Source: Massilia sp. PDC64
Lineage (GTDB): Bacteria > Pseudomonadota > Gammaproteobacteria > Burkholderiales > Burkholderiaceae_D
Assembly: GCF_900101265.1 (NCBI RefSeq)
Contig: NZ_FMZS01000003.1
Span: forward strand, 310,001 to 374,000
Direction of reading: 5' to 3'
DNA length: 64,000 bases
Below are positions 52,753 through 63,141 of this stretch, one piece after another; the stretch's first letter is position 1, and the number at the start of each line of letters is the position of its first letter. Both the position numbers and the translations under genes were made by a program. The notes beneath the pieces were generated by a model. It was not told the DNA's origin. It worked only from the letters and a program-made list of their open reading frames with translations, and did no database searches.

Positions 52753-53212
52753 CACCCTGCACGAAGTGACGGGGCTGGACGCGCTGCGGGCCCTCGTCGG
52801 TACGGAACTGGGCCGCTCGCGCTGGTTCGAGGTCGGCCAGGAGCGCATCGCCACGTTCGCCGATGCGACCGACGACCACCAGTGGATCCACATCGACCCG
52901 GAACGCGCGGCACGCGAGTCGCCGTTCGGCGGGACCGTGGCGCACGGGTTTCTCACCCTGTCGCTGCTGCCGTCCATGCTGGCGGACGTCCTCGTCATGG
53001 CCGACGCGAAGCTCGTCGTGAACTATGGCTTGAACAAGGTGCGCTTTCCCGCGCCGGTGCCGGCCGGCAGCCGCGTGCGCGCGGCGATCGTGCTGGCGGC
53101 GCTGGTGGAGGAGAACGGATCGAGTCAGTTGACGCTGGACGTTACGGTCGAGCGCGAAGGCGGCACGAAACCCGTATGCGTGGCCGAATTCCTCGTGCGC
53201 CGTTACGCCTGA
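52745..53212 (+). CDS. MaoC-family enoyl-CoA hydratase 2
   Basis: The 155-residue protein is a second hot-dog hydratase with the Asp/His dyad in DDHQWIHID and [12 protein letters not shown] after it. Both MaoC proteins keep the catalytic residues, so they may act on different substrates or form a heterodimer. It ends the operon, four bases before the stop of the convergent receiver-GGDEF gene. Confidence 0.88.
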   Translation: MASTLHEVTGLDALRALVGTELGRSRWFEVGQERIATFADATDDHQWIHIDPERAARESPFGGTVAHGFLTLSLLPSMLADVLVMADAKLVVNYGLNKVRFPAPVPAGSRVRAAIVLAALVEENGSSQLTLDVTVEREGGTKPVCVAEFLVRRYA

Positions 53213-53216
53213 CAGG

Positions 53217-54149
53217 CTAGGCGACGCAGTCGGCGCCGCCCAGCCGGTAGCGGTTGCGGCCTTCGGCCTTGGCCTGGTAGAGCAGGGCGTCGGCCACCTG
53301 GATCAGGTCGGCCGGGATACTGTGTTCGCCCGGCACCATGCAGGCGATGCCCATGCTGGCCGTCAGGTGTGAGGCAGTCGGCGACGCGGCGTGCGGGATC
53401 GCCAACTGCTCCAGCTCCGTCATGAGGCGGTGGGCCACGCCGGTGGCGCCGCGCCCGTCCAGTTGCGGCAACAGGATCGCGAATTCCTCGCCGCCGTAAC
53501 GCGCCACGAGGTCCTGGGTGCGCGCCGCGGCGCGCCGCATGGCCGTCGCGAACTGCACGAGCGTCGCATCGCCGGCCTGGTGGCCGTAATGGTCGTTGTA
53601 CAGCTTGAAATGGTCGATGTCGACGAGGATCAGCGCCACCGGCAGGCCCGCGCGCCCGCAGCGGCGCCATTCGGCATCGAGGCGTTCGTCGAAGGCGCGG
53701 CGGTTGGCGACGCCGGTCAGCGCGTCGGTGAGGATCAGGGCGCGCAACGCATCGCGCTGGCGCTTGACGGTCAGCTGCGTGCGCACGCGGGCGCGCACCA
53801 CGGCGGCATTCACGGGCTTGCTGATGAAATCGGCAGCGCCGGCACCGAGCGCGCGCGTTTCGTCCTCGGGCGACTTCAGCGCCGTCACGAAGATCACGGG
53901 GATGTCGCTCGTCTCGGGCGAGGCCAGCAGTTCCTTGCAGACGGCATACCCGTCCATGCCGGGCATGACGGCGTCCAGCAGGATCAGGTCGGGGTGCTGG
54001 GTGCGGGCGATCTCGAGCGCGCGTGGACCGTCCATCGCGAACAACACCTCGTGCTCGTCCTGCAGGGCGCCGTGCAGGATCTGGATGTTCTCCATCGCAT
54101 CGTCGACCACCAGGATGCGGCCGTTGACGGCCATGTCGGTCCAGCTCAT
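53217..54149 (-). CDS. Response regulator diguanylate cyclase (receiver-GGDEF)
   Basis: The 310-residue protein has a receiver domain with the phospho-acceptor Asp59 (LILLDAVMPGMDG), a short linker and a GGDEF domain (DALTGVANRRAF, YGGEEFAIL). The inhibition I-site R-T-Q-D lies five residues before GGEEF, so the enzyme is likely feedback-controlled by c-di-GMP. PleD-like enzymes of this layout are activated by phosphorylation. The gene overlaps the hybrid kinase by four bases, so that kinase is the probable donor. Confidence 0.92.
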   Translation of the reverse strand: MSWTDMAVNGRILVVDDAMENIQILHGALQDEHEVLFAMDGPRALEIARTQHPDLILLDAVMPGMDGYAVCKELLASPETSDIPVIFVTALKSPEDETRALGAGAADFISKPVNAAVVRARVRTQLTVKRQRDALRALILTDALTGVANRRAFDERLDAEWRRCGRAGLPVALILVDIDHFKLYNDHYGHQAGDATLVQFATAMRRAAARTQDLVARYGGEEFAILLPQLDGRGATGVAHRLMTELEQLAIPHAASPTASHLTASMGIACMVPGEHSIPADLIQVADALLYQAKAEGRNRYRLGGADCVA

Positions 54150-57100
54150 GCATCCTCCTTCGTATCCAGAAGCGTGCGCACCAGCCGCGCCGCTTCCTCG
54201 AATCGTAGCGTCGCCACGGCCTCCGCCAGCGGCGCCACCCGGTCCGGCTCGAGCCGGGCGAGGGCGGGGCGCAGCGTCTCGAACTGCGCCATCGCTTTCA
54301 TGTTGTTATTGTGGAGCAAATCGAGGAGCTGCGCCAACTCGCGCTGCAGGATAGCGCTATCTTCCGGCGCCACGTCCGGCGCGGGTGTCGCTTCCGGCGC
54401 GGGGAGGTCGCGCGCCGCTTCCAGCACGACGGACAGCGCGGCGTCGAGGCGGGCGAGGCGCAGCGCGAGCGCCGCGTCGTCCTCGCTGCGCAGCGCCTGT
54501 TCCAGTTCCAGCGCCTGGCGCGCGACCTCCGTCGCGCCCAGGTTGGCGGCCACGCCGCGCAGGCGGTGGGCGGCCTGGCCCGCCCTGGCGCGGTCGCCGG
54601 CGTCGAGCAGGGCGCGGATGTCGGCCACGGCGCCGCCCTGCGAGCTTTCGAAGCGCTTGAACAGCGCGGCGAAACTGGCGAAATTGCCGCCGAAGCGGGG
54701 CAAGGTCGTTTTCAGGTCGATGCCCGGTATGTAGGCCGGTACGGCGAGGCCGGTCGCGAGCGCCGTCCGCGCGCCTGCGGCGGGAGGCGTCGCCGGGCGG
54801 CCGGTGATACGGACCAGCATGTCCACCAGCTCGTCCACGTCGATCGGCTTGGCGAGGTAATCGTTCATGCCCGCGGCGAGCGCGCGGCGCCGGTCCTCGT
54901 CCAGGGCGTTCGCCGTCATCGCGATGATCGGCAGGCGGTCGAGTCCCATGGCGCGGATCGCCTGGGTCGCCTCGAAGCCGTCCATCACGGGCATCTGCAG
55001 GTCCATCAGCACGGCATCGTACTGGGCGGCGTTCTCGGCCAGCATGCTGACGGCGATGCGGCCATTGGCGGCGAAATCGACGCTGGCGCCTGCATGGACG
55101 AGCACGTAGTTCGCCACTTCCTGGTTGAGCAGGTTGTCTTCGACGACGAGCACGCGCAGGCCCGCGAGGCGCCCGCCCAGTGCTGTCGGCCGGCCGGGCG
55201 CCGGGGTCGGCGCGCCGCTGTGTACTTCCGCCAGCACGTCGGCCAGGGCGCCCGGCGTGAACGGTTTTGCCAGCACGGCGTCGATGCGCAGGTCGGCGGC
55301 CAGCGCATCGAGGCGCTCCCGTTCCGGGTCGGCCGCCAGCAGGACGCAGCGGGGCATGACGATGGCCTGGTCGGCGCGCGCGAAGGCGATCACGGAGGCG
55401 CCGTCCAGGTCGCCCAGCACACTGTCGATGAACGCGATGTCGAACGGCTCCGCAGTGGGTCCGGCAGTGCGCAGCAGCGCGAGCGTGTCCGCGCCGCTGG
55501 CGGCCGTCTCGACGTGCCAGCCGCGGCCCGCGAGCAGGGCGGCCAGTGCGGCACGGCTGCTCGCGTTGTCGTCGGCGACAAGGACGCGCAGCGGCGGCGT
55601 TTGCGGGTGCGCCGGCGCGGTGCCGGCCGCGACGCCGAACGGGGCGGTGAAGCGGAACGTCGCACCCCGGCCCGGCGCGCTGTCCACGCGCAGGTCGCCG
55701 CCCATCAGGCGCACGAGACGGCGGCTGATGGCAAGACCCAGGCCCGTGCCGCCGTATTTGCGGCTCGTGGACGTGTCGGCCTGCGAGAACGCCTCGAACA
55801 TGCGCTGCTGCTGCTCGGGCGGGATGCCGATGCCGGTGTCGCGCACGGTCAAGTTCAGAGCCACCCCGTCGTCGCCGGCGTCTCCCGGTTCGATGGAGAG
55901 AACGACTTCGCCCCGCTCCGTGAACTTGATCGCGTTGCTGACGAGGTTCAGCAACACCTGCCCGAGGCGCATCGGGTCGCCCACGAGGCGCGCCGGCACG
56001 TCCGGATGGACGGCGAACACGGGCTCGATGCCCTTGTTCCACGCGCCCGTGGCGGACATCGCGGCGATGCTGGCCAGGACGTCGTCCAGCGCGAACGGCG
56101 TCTGTTCGAGCACGAGCTGGTCCGCTTCCACCTTCGAATAATCCAGCACGTCGTTTAGCATCGACAGCAGCGATTTCGCCGCCATCTGCATGCGCGCGAC
56201 GTAGCCCCGCTCGCGCCGGCCCAGGTCGGCCTCCTCGAGCAGGCGCGCGAGGCCGATGATGGCGTTCATCGGCGTGCGGATCTCGTGGCTCATGTTGGCG
56301 AGGAATTCGCCCTTGGCGCTGCTGGCCGCTTCGGCGGCGCGCAGGGCGTCCTCCAGGCGCGACTGGGTGCGCTTGAGTTCCGTGATGTCCGCGTGCAGCA
56401 TGTAGAAACCCTGCACGCGGCCGTCCGCATCGAAGTCCGGGATGTAGCTGCCCCACGCCTGGATCACCTTGCCGGAACCCTTGCGGTGCAGCCGGCGCTC
56501 GAAGAACTGGCGCTCGCCGCGCAGCACGGCTTCCAGGTGCGGCATCACTTCGCGGATCTGGTCCTCGTCCACGAGCTCGACCATCGTGTGGCCGATCACG
56601 TCGGCGGCGTCGCGTTCCAGCCAGTCGAGATAGGGCTTGTTGGCGAAGCGGCAGCGCATGTCCGCGTCCCAGTAGCCGACGAGCGCGGGCAGGTGGTCCG
56701 TCACGGTGCGGATCATGCGCTCGCTCTCTTCCAGCCGGCGGCTGGCGGCGCGCAGCGCGGCGGACGTCTCCACGCGCGCCGTGATGTCGCGGATGGTGCC
56801 CTGCACGATGCCGCGGCCGCCGATGTCCACGCTGTTGAGCAGCACGTCGGCGTGGAATTGCGTGCCGTCGCGGCGGCGGTAGATCCACTCGAAGCGGTTG
56901 CCGCCCGTGTCGAGCGTGCGGCGCATCGCCTCGTGCCACATCTCGTCCGACCTGCGGCCGTTCGGCTGGAATTCGGGCGAGCTGCTGGCCGGGGCCATCG
57001 CGAGGAATTCGTCCGCGCCCGAGCAACCGAACAACTCGATGGCCGCCTGGTTGGCGCTGATGAAGCCCGCTCCGTAGGCGATCAGCACGTGGGCGTCGCC

Positions 57101-58633
57101 CGAGCCCTCGAACAGCGCGCGGAACAGGACTTCGTTGTCGCGGTTGCGCTGTTCCTGGCGCTTGCGCTCCGTGATGTCGAGCACGACGGCGTTGATGCCG
57201 ACCAGTTCGCGCTCGGGCCCGTACACCGGGTAGTAGCTGCAGATCCAGTGGCGCATGACGCCCGGTTCCGCGGGCGATTCGCCGCTGTCCTCGACGTCGA
57301 TCAGCGGGCGTCCCGTCGCCAGCACGTGGCGGTAGGGCTGTTCGATGTGGATGCCCCGTTCGCCCAGCAGGTCGGGCAGGGTGCGGCCGATGTGGGCGCT
57401 GGCCGGCAGCGCGTTCACGGCAGCCAGGTAGTCGTTGATCATCACGATCTTCAGGCTGCGGTCGAGGAAGGCGAGGCCGACGGGCGCCGTCGCGTACACG
57501 GTGGCCAGCATGGCGGAGGAGCGCTGCAACTCGTTGGTGCGTTCGGCCACGAGCGATTCCAGGCCGGCGCGGTATTGTTGCAGCTCGCCTTCGACCTTGC
57601 CGAGCGCGCGCGCGACGGTCGCTGCCTCGCGGATCGCCAGCGGCGGGATCACGAGCGCCTCGCCGCGGCCGAGGGCGGCCGCCGGTTCGGTCAGGGCGCG
57701 CACCGAGCGTGCGATCGATTCGCCGATGCGCCAGGCCAGCCCCAGGCTGATCGCCAGCATGACGGCGATCCACGTGAGCGTCGTGGCGGGGTCGGAGCCG
57801 AGGATCTCGCGCGCCGCGTGGCGCGGGAAGCCGATCGCCACGGCCCAGTCGTGGCCCAGCGTGCGCGCGTAGGCCGAGTACAGCGGCTGGGCGCCGTGGC
57901 CCGCCAGTTCGACGATGCCGACCGGGGTGCGCGCCAGCGCCTTGGCCAGGTCCGGATGCATCCTGTCGCCGATCCCGTGCGGCGTGGGGCCGCGGTAGGC
58001 GACCAGGCGGCGATTGTTGTCGAATACGATCGCGCTCCAGTGCGGGGGCAGGTTCTGGTTGGCCAACAGTTCCTGCAGGCGGCGCGGACGCAGTTCGACC
58101 GTGACGGCGTACGCGACCTTGCCTTCGCGCCAGACCGGCACCGTGATCGAGATCACCCACGGCTGCGTCGCATCGCCCCGGTGCAGGCCGGAGGTGAAGG
58201 TGTCGCCGCTGGCGAAGACGGCACGGATGTCGGCTTCGTTGCCGCGCGGCGGGAGCACGCTGCCGAGGGCATGGCGCGTGTCGAGGAGGACCTTGCCGTC
58301 CGGCGCGCTGACCGCGACGGCATAGGCGGGGAACTCGGGCCGTAGCAGCCGGCGCGCGGCCTTGTGAAAGGCGGCCAGGTCGCCGTTGGCGAGGTTGGCC
58401 TGGTTGGCCAGGGTGCGCGCCGCCGTTTCGCCGTTGGCCAGGTCGCGGTCGACGGCGGCCGCCAGCGCGCGCGCGATCATCTCCGCATCCTCGGCGACGT
58501 GGGCCCGTTCGCGCTTGTCGGCGTCGGTGGCGAACACGAGATAGCCGATGAGGATCGGCAGGGCGCACGCCAGCACGAGCGTCACGAGCTTGTGCCGGAT
58601 GGAAGGGAGGGAACGACGTTGTAACAACTGCAC
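54146..58633 (-). CDS. Hybrid sensor histidine kinase with PAS, two receivers and HPt
   Basis: The 1495-residue protein has a helix near residues 13-33, a periplasmic sensor domain, a second helix near 285, HAMP, about three PAS domains, HisKA with His783 ([10 protein letters not shown]), HATPase, receivers with Asp1070 and Asp1211, and an HPt domain with His1356 (AAHRLRGVA). It can run a full internal phosphorelay and is expected to feed the receiver-GGDEF protein that follows. GTG 58633 is chosen because GGAG lies six bases upstream; ATG 58678 and 58747 are alternatives, and the latter lies inside an inverted-repeat element. Confidence 0.92.
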   Translation of the reverse strand: MQLLQRRSLPSIRHKLVTLVLACALPILIGYLVFATDADKRERAHVAEDAEMIARALAAAVDRDLANGETAARTLANQANLANGDLAAFHKAARRLLRPEFPAYAVAVSAPDGKVLLDTRHALGSVLPPRGNEADIRAVFASGDTFTSGLHRGDATQPWVISITVPVWREGKVAYAVTVELRPRRLQELLANQNLPPHWSAIVFDNNRRLVAYRGPTPHGIGDRMHPDLAKALARTPVGIVELAGHGAQPLYSAYARTLGHDWAVAIGFPRHAAREILGSDPATTLTWIAVMLAISLGLAWRIGESIARSVRALTEPAAALGRGEALVIPPLAIREAATVARALGKVEGELQQYRAGLESLVAERTNELQRSSAMLATVYATAPVGLAFLDRSLKIVMINDYLAAVNALPASAHIGRTLPDLLGERGIHIEQPYRHVLATGRPLIDVEDSGESPAEPGVMRHWICSYYPVYGPERELVGINAVVLDITERKRQEQRNRDNEVLFRALFEGSGDAHVLIAYGAGFISANQAAIELFGCSGADEFLAMAPASSSPEFQPNGRRSDEMWHEAMRRTLDTGGNRFEWIYRRRDGTQFHADVLLNSVDIGGRGIVQGTIRDITARVETSAALRAASRRLEESERMIRTVTDHLPALVGYWDADMRCRFANKPYLDWLERDAADVIGHTMVELVDEDQIREVMPHLEAVLRGERQFFERRLHRKGSGKVIQAWGSYIPDFDADGRVQGFYMLHADITELKRTQSRLEDALRAAEAASSAKGEFLANMSHEIRTPMNAIIGLARLLEEADLGRRERGYVARMQMAAKSLLSMLNDVLDYSKVEADQLVLEQTPFALDDVLASIAAMSATGAWNKGIEPVFAVHPDVPARLVGDPMRLGQVLLNLVSNAIKFTERGEVVLSIEPGDAGDDGVALNLTVRDTGIGIPPEQQQRMFEAFSQADTSTSRKYGGTGLGLAISRRLVRLMGGDLRVDSAPGRGATFRFTAPFGVAAGTAPAHPQTPPLRVLVADDNASSRAALAALLAGRGWHVETAASGADTLALLRTAGPTAEPFDIAFIDSVLGDLDGASVIAFARADQAIVMPRCVLLAADPERERLDALAADLRIDAVLAKPFTPGALADVLAEVHSGAPTPAPGRPTALGGRLAGLRVLVVEDNLLNQEVANYVLVHAGASVDFAANGRIAVSMLAENAAQYDAVLMDLQMPVMDGFEATQAIRAMGLDRLPIIAMTANALDEDRRRALAAGMNDYLAKPIDVDELVDMLVRITGRPATPPAAGARTALATGLAVPAYIPGIDLKTTLPRFGGNFASFAALFKRFESSQGGAVADIRALLDAGDRARAGQAAHRLRGVAANLGATEVARQALELEQALRSEDDAALALRLARLDAALSVVLEAARDLPAPEATPAPDVAPEDSAILQRELAQLLDLLHNNNMKAMAQFETLRPALARLEPDRVAPLAEAVATLRFEEAARLVRTLLDTKEDA

Positions 58634-58704
58634 TGCAAGCTCCGCGGAGTGTGCGCAGCCCAGGCGCCTTGCAAGCATGGTAGCCCAGCAGCCACCTTGT
58701 GTAA

Positions 58705-58809
58705 ATTCGGGGTCAGAGCACATTTTCGGCGAGGCACGCAGTCGCAAGTGCCTGTTTTATCGAAGCTTTAACGTCGCGAGGCGCCAAAAAAAGGGACCTG
58801 ACCCCGAAT
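58705..58809. repeat. Inverted-repeat element, REP/MITE-like
   Basis: Perfect 12-bp arms (58705-58716 reading ATTCGGGGTCAG, and 58798-58809) enclose about 80 bases that themselves contain smaller inverted pairs. Sequences of this type commonly mark remnants of REP elements mobilised by Y1 (RAYT) transposases; no transposase is present here. The 328 bases between the kinase start (58633) and mshE (58962) contain this element and the mshE promoter, and no gene. Confidence 0.55.
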
Positions 58810-58922
58810 CTTGGCAATATTTATTTCCTCTGTGGAATGCAGGAGTGACATGCAGTCGCGCGGACGATACGTTTTGCCTTACGTAAAGTCATTCTGTAGG
58901 TTAATTTTTCGTTCCTCTGGCA

Positions 58923-58948
58923 TACAATGCAGGACTAGTCCTACATTG
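58923..58948 (+). promoter_or_regulatory. mshE promoter -10 and overlapping 24-bp palindrome
   Basis: A TACAAT box at 58923-58928 is followed, and partly overlapped, by a 24-bp dyad (58925-58948) that is perfect except for one base pair. Its core AGGACTAGTCCT (58931-58942) is fully symmetric. The half-sites match those at 37597-37612. The site lies 13 bases before the mshE start codon, next to its AGAGG ribosome site, so a bound protein would probably block transcription. The -35 region is poor. Confidence 0.6.
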
Positions 58949-58961
58949 ATCAAGAGGTGGT

Positions 58962-60668
58962 ATGGCGCGGCCCGAAAAAGTCCGACTCGGCGAAATCCTG
59001 GTGCAACAAAAGCTGCTGTCGGAAGACCAGCTGAACCAGGCGCTTGCCGACCAGAAGCGCACGGGCCGCAAGCTCGGCCGCGTGTTCGTCGAGAGCGGAT
59101 TCGTCACGGAAGAGCAGATCTCCGGCGCACTGGCACGCCAGCTGGGCATCCCTTACCTCAACCTCAAGTTCTACAACATCAACCAGGACGTCGTGCGGCT
59201 GCTGCCGGAGACGCAGGCGCGCCGCTTTCGCGCGCTCGTGCTGGAAGACCGCGGCGAGACGGTGCTCGTCGGCGTCTCCGATCCGACCGACCTGTTTGCC
59301 TACGACGAGATCGCGCGCCTGCTGAAGAAGGGCGTCGAGCTGGCCGTCGTCAACGAGACGGAAGTGCTGCAGGCGATCGACCGCATCTACCGCCGCACGG
59401 GCGAGATCACGGGCCTGGCGCGCGAGCTCGAACAGGACCTGGGCGACACGACGTCCGTCGACTTCAACGCACTGTCCGCCAACTCCGGCCTGGAAGAGGC
59501 GCCGGTCGTGAAACTGCTGCAGTCGGTGTTCGACGACGCGGCCCAGGTGCGCGCGTCCGACATCCACATCGAGCCGCAGGACGGCCGCCTGCAGATCCGC
59601 TTCCGCATCGACGGCGTGCTGCACCTGCAGACGGAGGCCGACATCAAGATCGCGACGCCGCTCGCGCTGCGCCTGAAGCTGATGGCGGACCTGGACATTT
59701 CGGAAAAGCGCCTGCCGCAGGACGGCCGCTTCGCCGTCAAGGTGCGCAACCAGCGCATCGACGTCCGTATCTCGACGATGCCCACGCAGTACGGCGAATC
59801 CGTCGTCATGCGTCTGCTGAGCCAGGTGGGTATGAACTTGCGCCTGGACGCGATCGGCATGCCGCCCGCGCTGGTGGAACGCTTCCGCGCCATCGTCCAG
59901 CGCCCGAACGGCCTCGTGCTGGTGACGGGACCGACGGGTTCCGGCAAGACGACCACGCTGTACAGCGCGCTGGCCGAGCTGAACTCCGTCGAGAAGAAAC
60001 TCATCACGGTCGAGGACCCCATCGAATACCGCCTGTCCGGCATCAACCAGGTGCAGGTCAACGACAAGATCGACCTGAATTTCGCGCGCGTGCTGCGTTC
60101 CGCGCTGCGCCAGGACCCGGACATCGTGCTCGTCGGCGAGATGCGCGACCAGGAGACGGCGCAGATCGGCCTGCGTGCCGCCATGACGGGCCACCTCGTG
60201 TTGTCGACGCTGCACACGAACGATGCGGCGTCGACGCCGCTGCGCCTGATGGACATGGGCGTGCCGCGCTACATGGTGAGCGGGTCGTTGCAGGCCGTGC
60301 TGGCCCAGCGTCTCGTGCGCGTGATCTGCGAAAGCTGCTCGGAACCGTACCAGCTGCCGGCGCCGGAACGGGCCTGGCTGCGCGCCGAACTGGGCGACCG
60401 GGCGGAAACCGTGCCGTTCTTCCACGGGCGCGGCTGCTCGCACTGCAACGGCACGGGTTACCGCGGCCGGACCGGCGTCTACGAACTGCTGGAGATGACA
60501 CGCGCCGTCAACGAGGCCGCCAATCACCCGGACCCGTCGCACTTCCTGAAAGTGGCGCATGCCGAGATGCGCGGCGAGACGCTGCGCCGCAGCGGCGTAC
60601 GCCTCGCGATCCAGGGCCGCACGACGGTGGCGGAAGCCATGCGCATCAGCAACCAGATGGAAGACTGA
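58962..60668 (+). CDS. mshE: MSHA pilus extension ATPase MshE
   Basis: The 568-residue GspE/PilB-type ATPase powers pilus extension from the inner-membrane base. The N-terminus has two MshEN motifs (RLGEILVQQKLLSEDQLNQAL and KLGRVFVESGFVTEEQISGAL), which in Vibrio MshE bind c-di-GMP. Walker A contains Lys329 (GPTGSGKTTT). Further motifs are VEDPIEY, VGEMRDQETAQ, the His box TLHTND and a CxxC zinc site (CESC and CSHC). It is first of at least five pilus genes and divergent from the c-di-GMP-producing kinase module. Confidence 0.93.
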   Translation: MARPEKVRLGEILVQQKLLSEDQLNQALADQKRTGRKLGRVFVESGFVTEEQISGALARQLGIPYLNLKFYNINQDVVRLLPETQARRFRALVLEDRGETVLVGVSDPTDLFAYDEIARLLKKGVELAVVNETEVLQAIDRIYRRTGEITGLARELEQDLGDTTSVDFNALSANSGLEEAPVVKLLQSVFDDAAQVRASDIHIEPQDGRLQIRFRIDGVLHLQTEADIKIATPLALRLKLMADLDISEKRLPQDGRFAVKVRNQRIDVRISTMPTQYGESVVMRLLSQVGMNLRLDAIGMPPALVERFRAIVQRPNGLVLVTGPTGSGKTTTLYSALAELNSVEKKLITVEDPIEYRLSGINQVQVNDKIDLNFARVLRSALRQDPDIVLVGEMRDQETAQIGLRAAMTGHLVLSTLHTNDAASTPLRLMDMGVPRYMVSGSLQAVLAQRLVRVICESCSEPYQLPAPERAWLRAELGDRAETVPFFHGRGCSHCNGTGYRGRTGVYELLEMTRAVNEAANHPDPSHFLKVAHAEMRGETLRRSGVRLAIQGRTTVAEAMRISNQMED

Positions 60669-60677
60669 TAAGCCCTT

Positions 60678-61925
60678 ATGCCGTTCTTTGCCTACAAAGG
60701 CCGCAATGCGCGCGGCGAATTGATGCAGGGGGTGCTGGAAGGCGCCGACAGCAGCGCCGTGGCCGACCAGCTGTTCGGCACCGGCGTCACGCCGCTCGAC
60801 ATCACCCCGACCACCCGCAAGGCGACGGCGCCGGGCAATGCCGCCGGCGCGAACGACAGCCTGTGGGAACGCCTGACGCGCAAGAAGGTCACGTCGATCG
60901 ACGTCCAGCTGTTCAGCCGCCAGATCTACACCTTGCTGAAATCCGGCGTGCCGATCATGCGCGGCCTGGCCGGGTTGCAGGAATCGGCGACCAACAAAAG
61001 CTTCGCGCGCGTGATCCAGGACCTGCGCGAATCGCTGGACGCGGGCCGCGAACTGTCGACGGCGATGCGGCGCCACACGGAATGCTTCACACCGTTCTAC
61101 CTGTCGATGGTGCGCGTGGGCGAGATGACGGGCCGCCTGGAAGAGGTCTTCCTGCGCCTGTTCGACCACCTGGAATTCGACCGCGACATGCGCGACCGCG
61201 TGAAGACCGCGATGCGTTATCCGACGTTCGTCATCATCGCGATGATCGCGGCGATGGCCGTCGTGAACATCTTCGTGATCCCGCAGTTCGAGAAGGTCTT
61301 CAAGAGCTTCCACGCGGAGCTGCCGCTGATGACGCGTATCCTGATCGCGACGTCGCGCTTCACCGTCGAGTACTGGCCCGTGATGCTCGGCGGCGCCTTG
61401 GCGGCCTTCTTCGGCTTCCGCGCCTGGACGCGTACCGTGCCCGGCCGCCTCGCGTGGGACCGCTACAAGCTGCGCTTCCCCATCGCCGGCAAGATCATCC
61501 ACAAGGCCACGATGGCCCGCTTTGCGCGCAGCTTCGCGTTGTCGATCCGCAGCGGCGTGCCGATCGTGCAAGCCCTCTCCGTCGTCGCGCAGACGGCCGA
61601 CAATGCCTACCTGACCATGCGCCTGGACCAGATGCGCGACGGCGTCGAACGCGGCGAAAGCATCCTGCGCACGGCGACGAACGCCCAGGTGTTCACGCCG
61701 ATCGTGCTGCAGATGATCGCCGTGGGCGAGGAATCGGGCTCGCTCGATGACCTGATGGACGAGATCGCGCAGATGTACGAGCGCGAGGTCGACTACGAAC
61801 TCAAGACGCTGTCCAGCCAGATCGAGCCGATCCTGATCACCTTCCTCGGTGCGATGGTGCTGGTGCTGGCGCTCGGCATCTTCCTGCCGATCTGGGACCT
61901 GGGCAAGGCAGCCCTGCATCATTGA
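60678..61925 (+). CDS. mshG: MSHA inner-membrane platform protein MshG
   Basis: The 415-residue protein is a GspF/PilC-family platform with two repeated cytoplasmic domains and three membrane helices (one near the middle, one after residue 220, one at the C-terminus). The GspF signature VAVGEESGSLDDLMDEIAQ is clear. It works with MshE to move pilin subunits. It starts nine bases after mshE. Confidence 0.92.
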   Translation: MPFFAYKGRNARGELMQGVLEGADSSAVADQLFGTGVTPLDITPTTRKATAPGNAAGANDSLWERLTRKKVTSIDVQLFSRQIYTLLKSGVPIMRGLAGLQESATNKSFARVIQDLRESLDAGRELSTAMRRHTECFTPFYLSMVRVGEMTGRLEEVFLRLFDHLEFDRDMRDRVKTAMRYPTFVIIAMIAAMAVVNIFVIPQFEKVFKSFHAELPLMTRILIATSRFTVEYWPVMLGGALAAFFGFRAWTRTVPGRLAWDRYKLRFPIAGKIIHKATMARFARSFALSIRSGVPIVQALSVVAQTADNAYLTMRLDQMRDGVERGESILRTATNAQVFTPIVLQMIAVGEESGSLDDLMDEIAQMYEREVDYELKTLSSQIEPILITFLGAMVLVLALGIFLPIWDLGKAALHH

Positions 61926-61936
61926 CGAGGTATCCG

Positions 61937-62422
61937 ATGATTCGTTTCAGGACAACACGCGGTTTCACGCTGTACGAATTCGCGATCGTCGTCGTCATCA
62001 CGGCGGCGCTTTCCACAGTGTTGCTGCACCGGCTGGACGGCTACCGGCGCGCGGCGGAAGACGTGGCGGCACGTCAGACCGTGGCGGCATTGCGCACGGC
62101 GCTGCAGGCCGAGGCGGCGCGCCATCCCAATACGGTTGCGATGCTCGCCGGGCAGAATCCGATGCGCCTGCTGGCCCGTCCACCGGCCGATTATCTTGGC
62201 GAATTCGCACTCTCCGAGCAGGGTCGTGTGGCACGAAACGGGTGGGTGTTTGACCCACGCGACAAAATCCTTGTCTATCTCACCTCAGAACGAGAAAGAT
62301 TTGCTTCGGGCAAATCGAAATTGCCCACGTTCAAGGTAGAATTAACCCGAACTCCTGCTGACGCAGGGAAACAAATGATGAGCCTTGCATTAAATGAAGT
62401 TGATGTGCAAAGCGGTCGTTAA
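61937..62422 (+). CDS. Minor pseudopilin, MshB/MshF-like
   Basis: The 161-residue protein has a prepilin leader (MIRFRTTRG) and the type IV pilin helix FTLYEFAIVVVITAAL with Glu5 of the mature form. The C-terminal domain is small. It is probably a minor pilin that primes the MSHA pilus; the exact Msh name cannot be assigned. ATG 61937 has a GAGG site; the earlier TTG at 61922 is not needed. Confidence 0.85.
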   Translation: MIRFRTTRGFTLYEFAIVVVITAALSTVLLHRLDGYRRAAEDVAARQTVAALRTALQAEAARHPNTVAMLAGQNPMRLLARPPADYLGEFALSEQGRVARNGWVFDPRDKILVYLTSERERFASGKSKLPTFKVELTRTPADAGKQMMSLALNEVDVQSGR

Positions 62423-62469
62423 ATGAAAACCCCACGCGGCAGGGTTGCCGCACCTAAATCGGAGAGAGC

Positions 62470-62979
62470 ATGAAAGTAAGTATCAAGAATAATGCGCAGG
62501 GCGGCTTCACCTTGATCGAATTGATCGTCGTGATCGTGATTCTGGGCATTTTGGCTGCGACGGCGCTGCCGAAGTTTGCCAGCCTCGGCGGCGATGCTCG
62601 CCTGGCCAGCTTGAATGCGGCGAAAGGCGCGCTGAACGCCACCGCCGCGATGGCGCACGGGAAGTGGCTGGCAAGTTCTACCGTTGCAAGTGCCGGTAAA
62701 GTAACAGTGGAAGATACGACGATCAATTTCCAGACGGGTGGGTATCCGAAAGCTGAAGCCGCTACGGCAACCGCTGCCGGCCTCGGTTCGAGCGACTACA
62801 AGGCGTATGTGAAAGGTGACGCTGGCAACCCGGTCACCACCATCGGTGCTGACGAACTGGTGATCGTGCCGGCGAGCCTGAGTGCCGCCAGCGCAGCGAA
62901 GTGCTACGTGTCCTATAAGGCACCGGCATCGACGCCGCCGACCGTGACTGTCACGGGCACGGCCGACGACTGCAACTGA
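62470..62979 (+). CDS. mshA: MSHA major pilin
   Basis: The 169-residue pilin has a prepilin leader ([12 protein letters not shown]), mature start [21 protein letters not shown], and a C-terminal Cys pair (AKCYVSY and DDCN) that likely closes the D-region disulfide. This is the structural subunit of the MSHA pilus. The gene has its own short upstream region of 47 bases with a GGAGAG ribosome site and is followed by a terminator-like hairpin, as expected for a highly expressed subunit. Confidence 0.9.
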   Translation: MKVSIKNNAQGGFTLIELIVVIVILGILAATALPKFASLGGDARLASLNAAKGALNATAAMAHGKWLASSTVASAGKVTVEDTTINFQTGGYPKAEAATATAAGLGSSDYKAYVKGDAGNPVTTIGADELVIVPASLSAASAAKCYVSYKAPASTPPTVTVTGTADDCN

Positions 62980-62998
62980 TATATTCTCGCCTGATCCG

Positions 62999-63032
62999 AT
63001 CGGGACCGCAAAAGCGGTCCCGATTGCCGTTT
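62999..63032 (+). terminator. Terminator after mshA
   Basis: An 11-bp stem (62999-63009 with 63014-63024) with a four-A loop lies 20 bases after mshA and is followed by TGCCGTTT. The short T-run suggests partial termination, which would let some transcription reach mshI. Confidence 0.6.
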
Positions 63033-63141
63033 ACGGCTCCAATGCGGCGTATTGACCACACCCCATTAGTAGTTCCATACGGAAAACCAGAAATATTCTC
63101 TCCAAGTAAAAATTTGGTATCGGATTTTTCTACCGCTTGAA

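Noticed and set aside
54311-58345. Two long plus-strand open frames opposite the hybrid kinase
   Set aside because: Shadow frames of a gene with complete HisKA, HATPase, receiver and HPt motifs.
58950-61922. 990-codon minus frame opposite mshE and mshG
   Set aside because: No recognisable domain; the plus strand encodes well-conserved pilus proteins.
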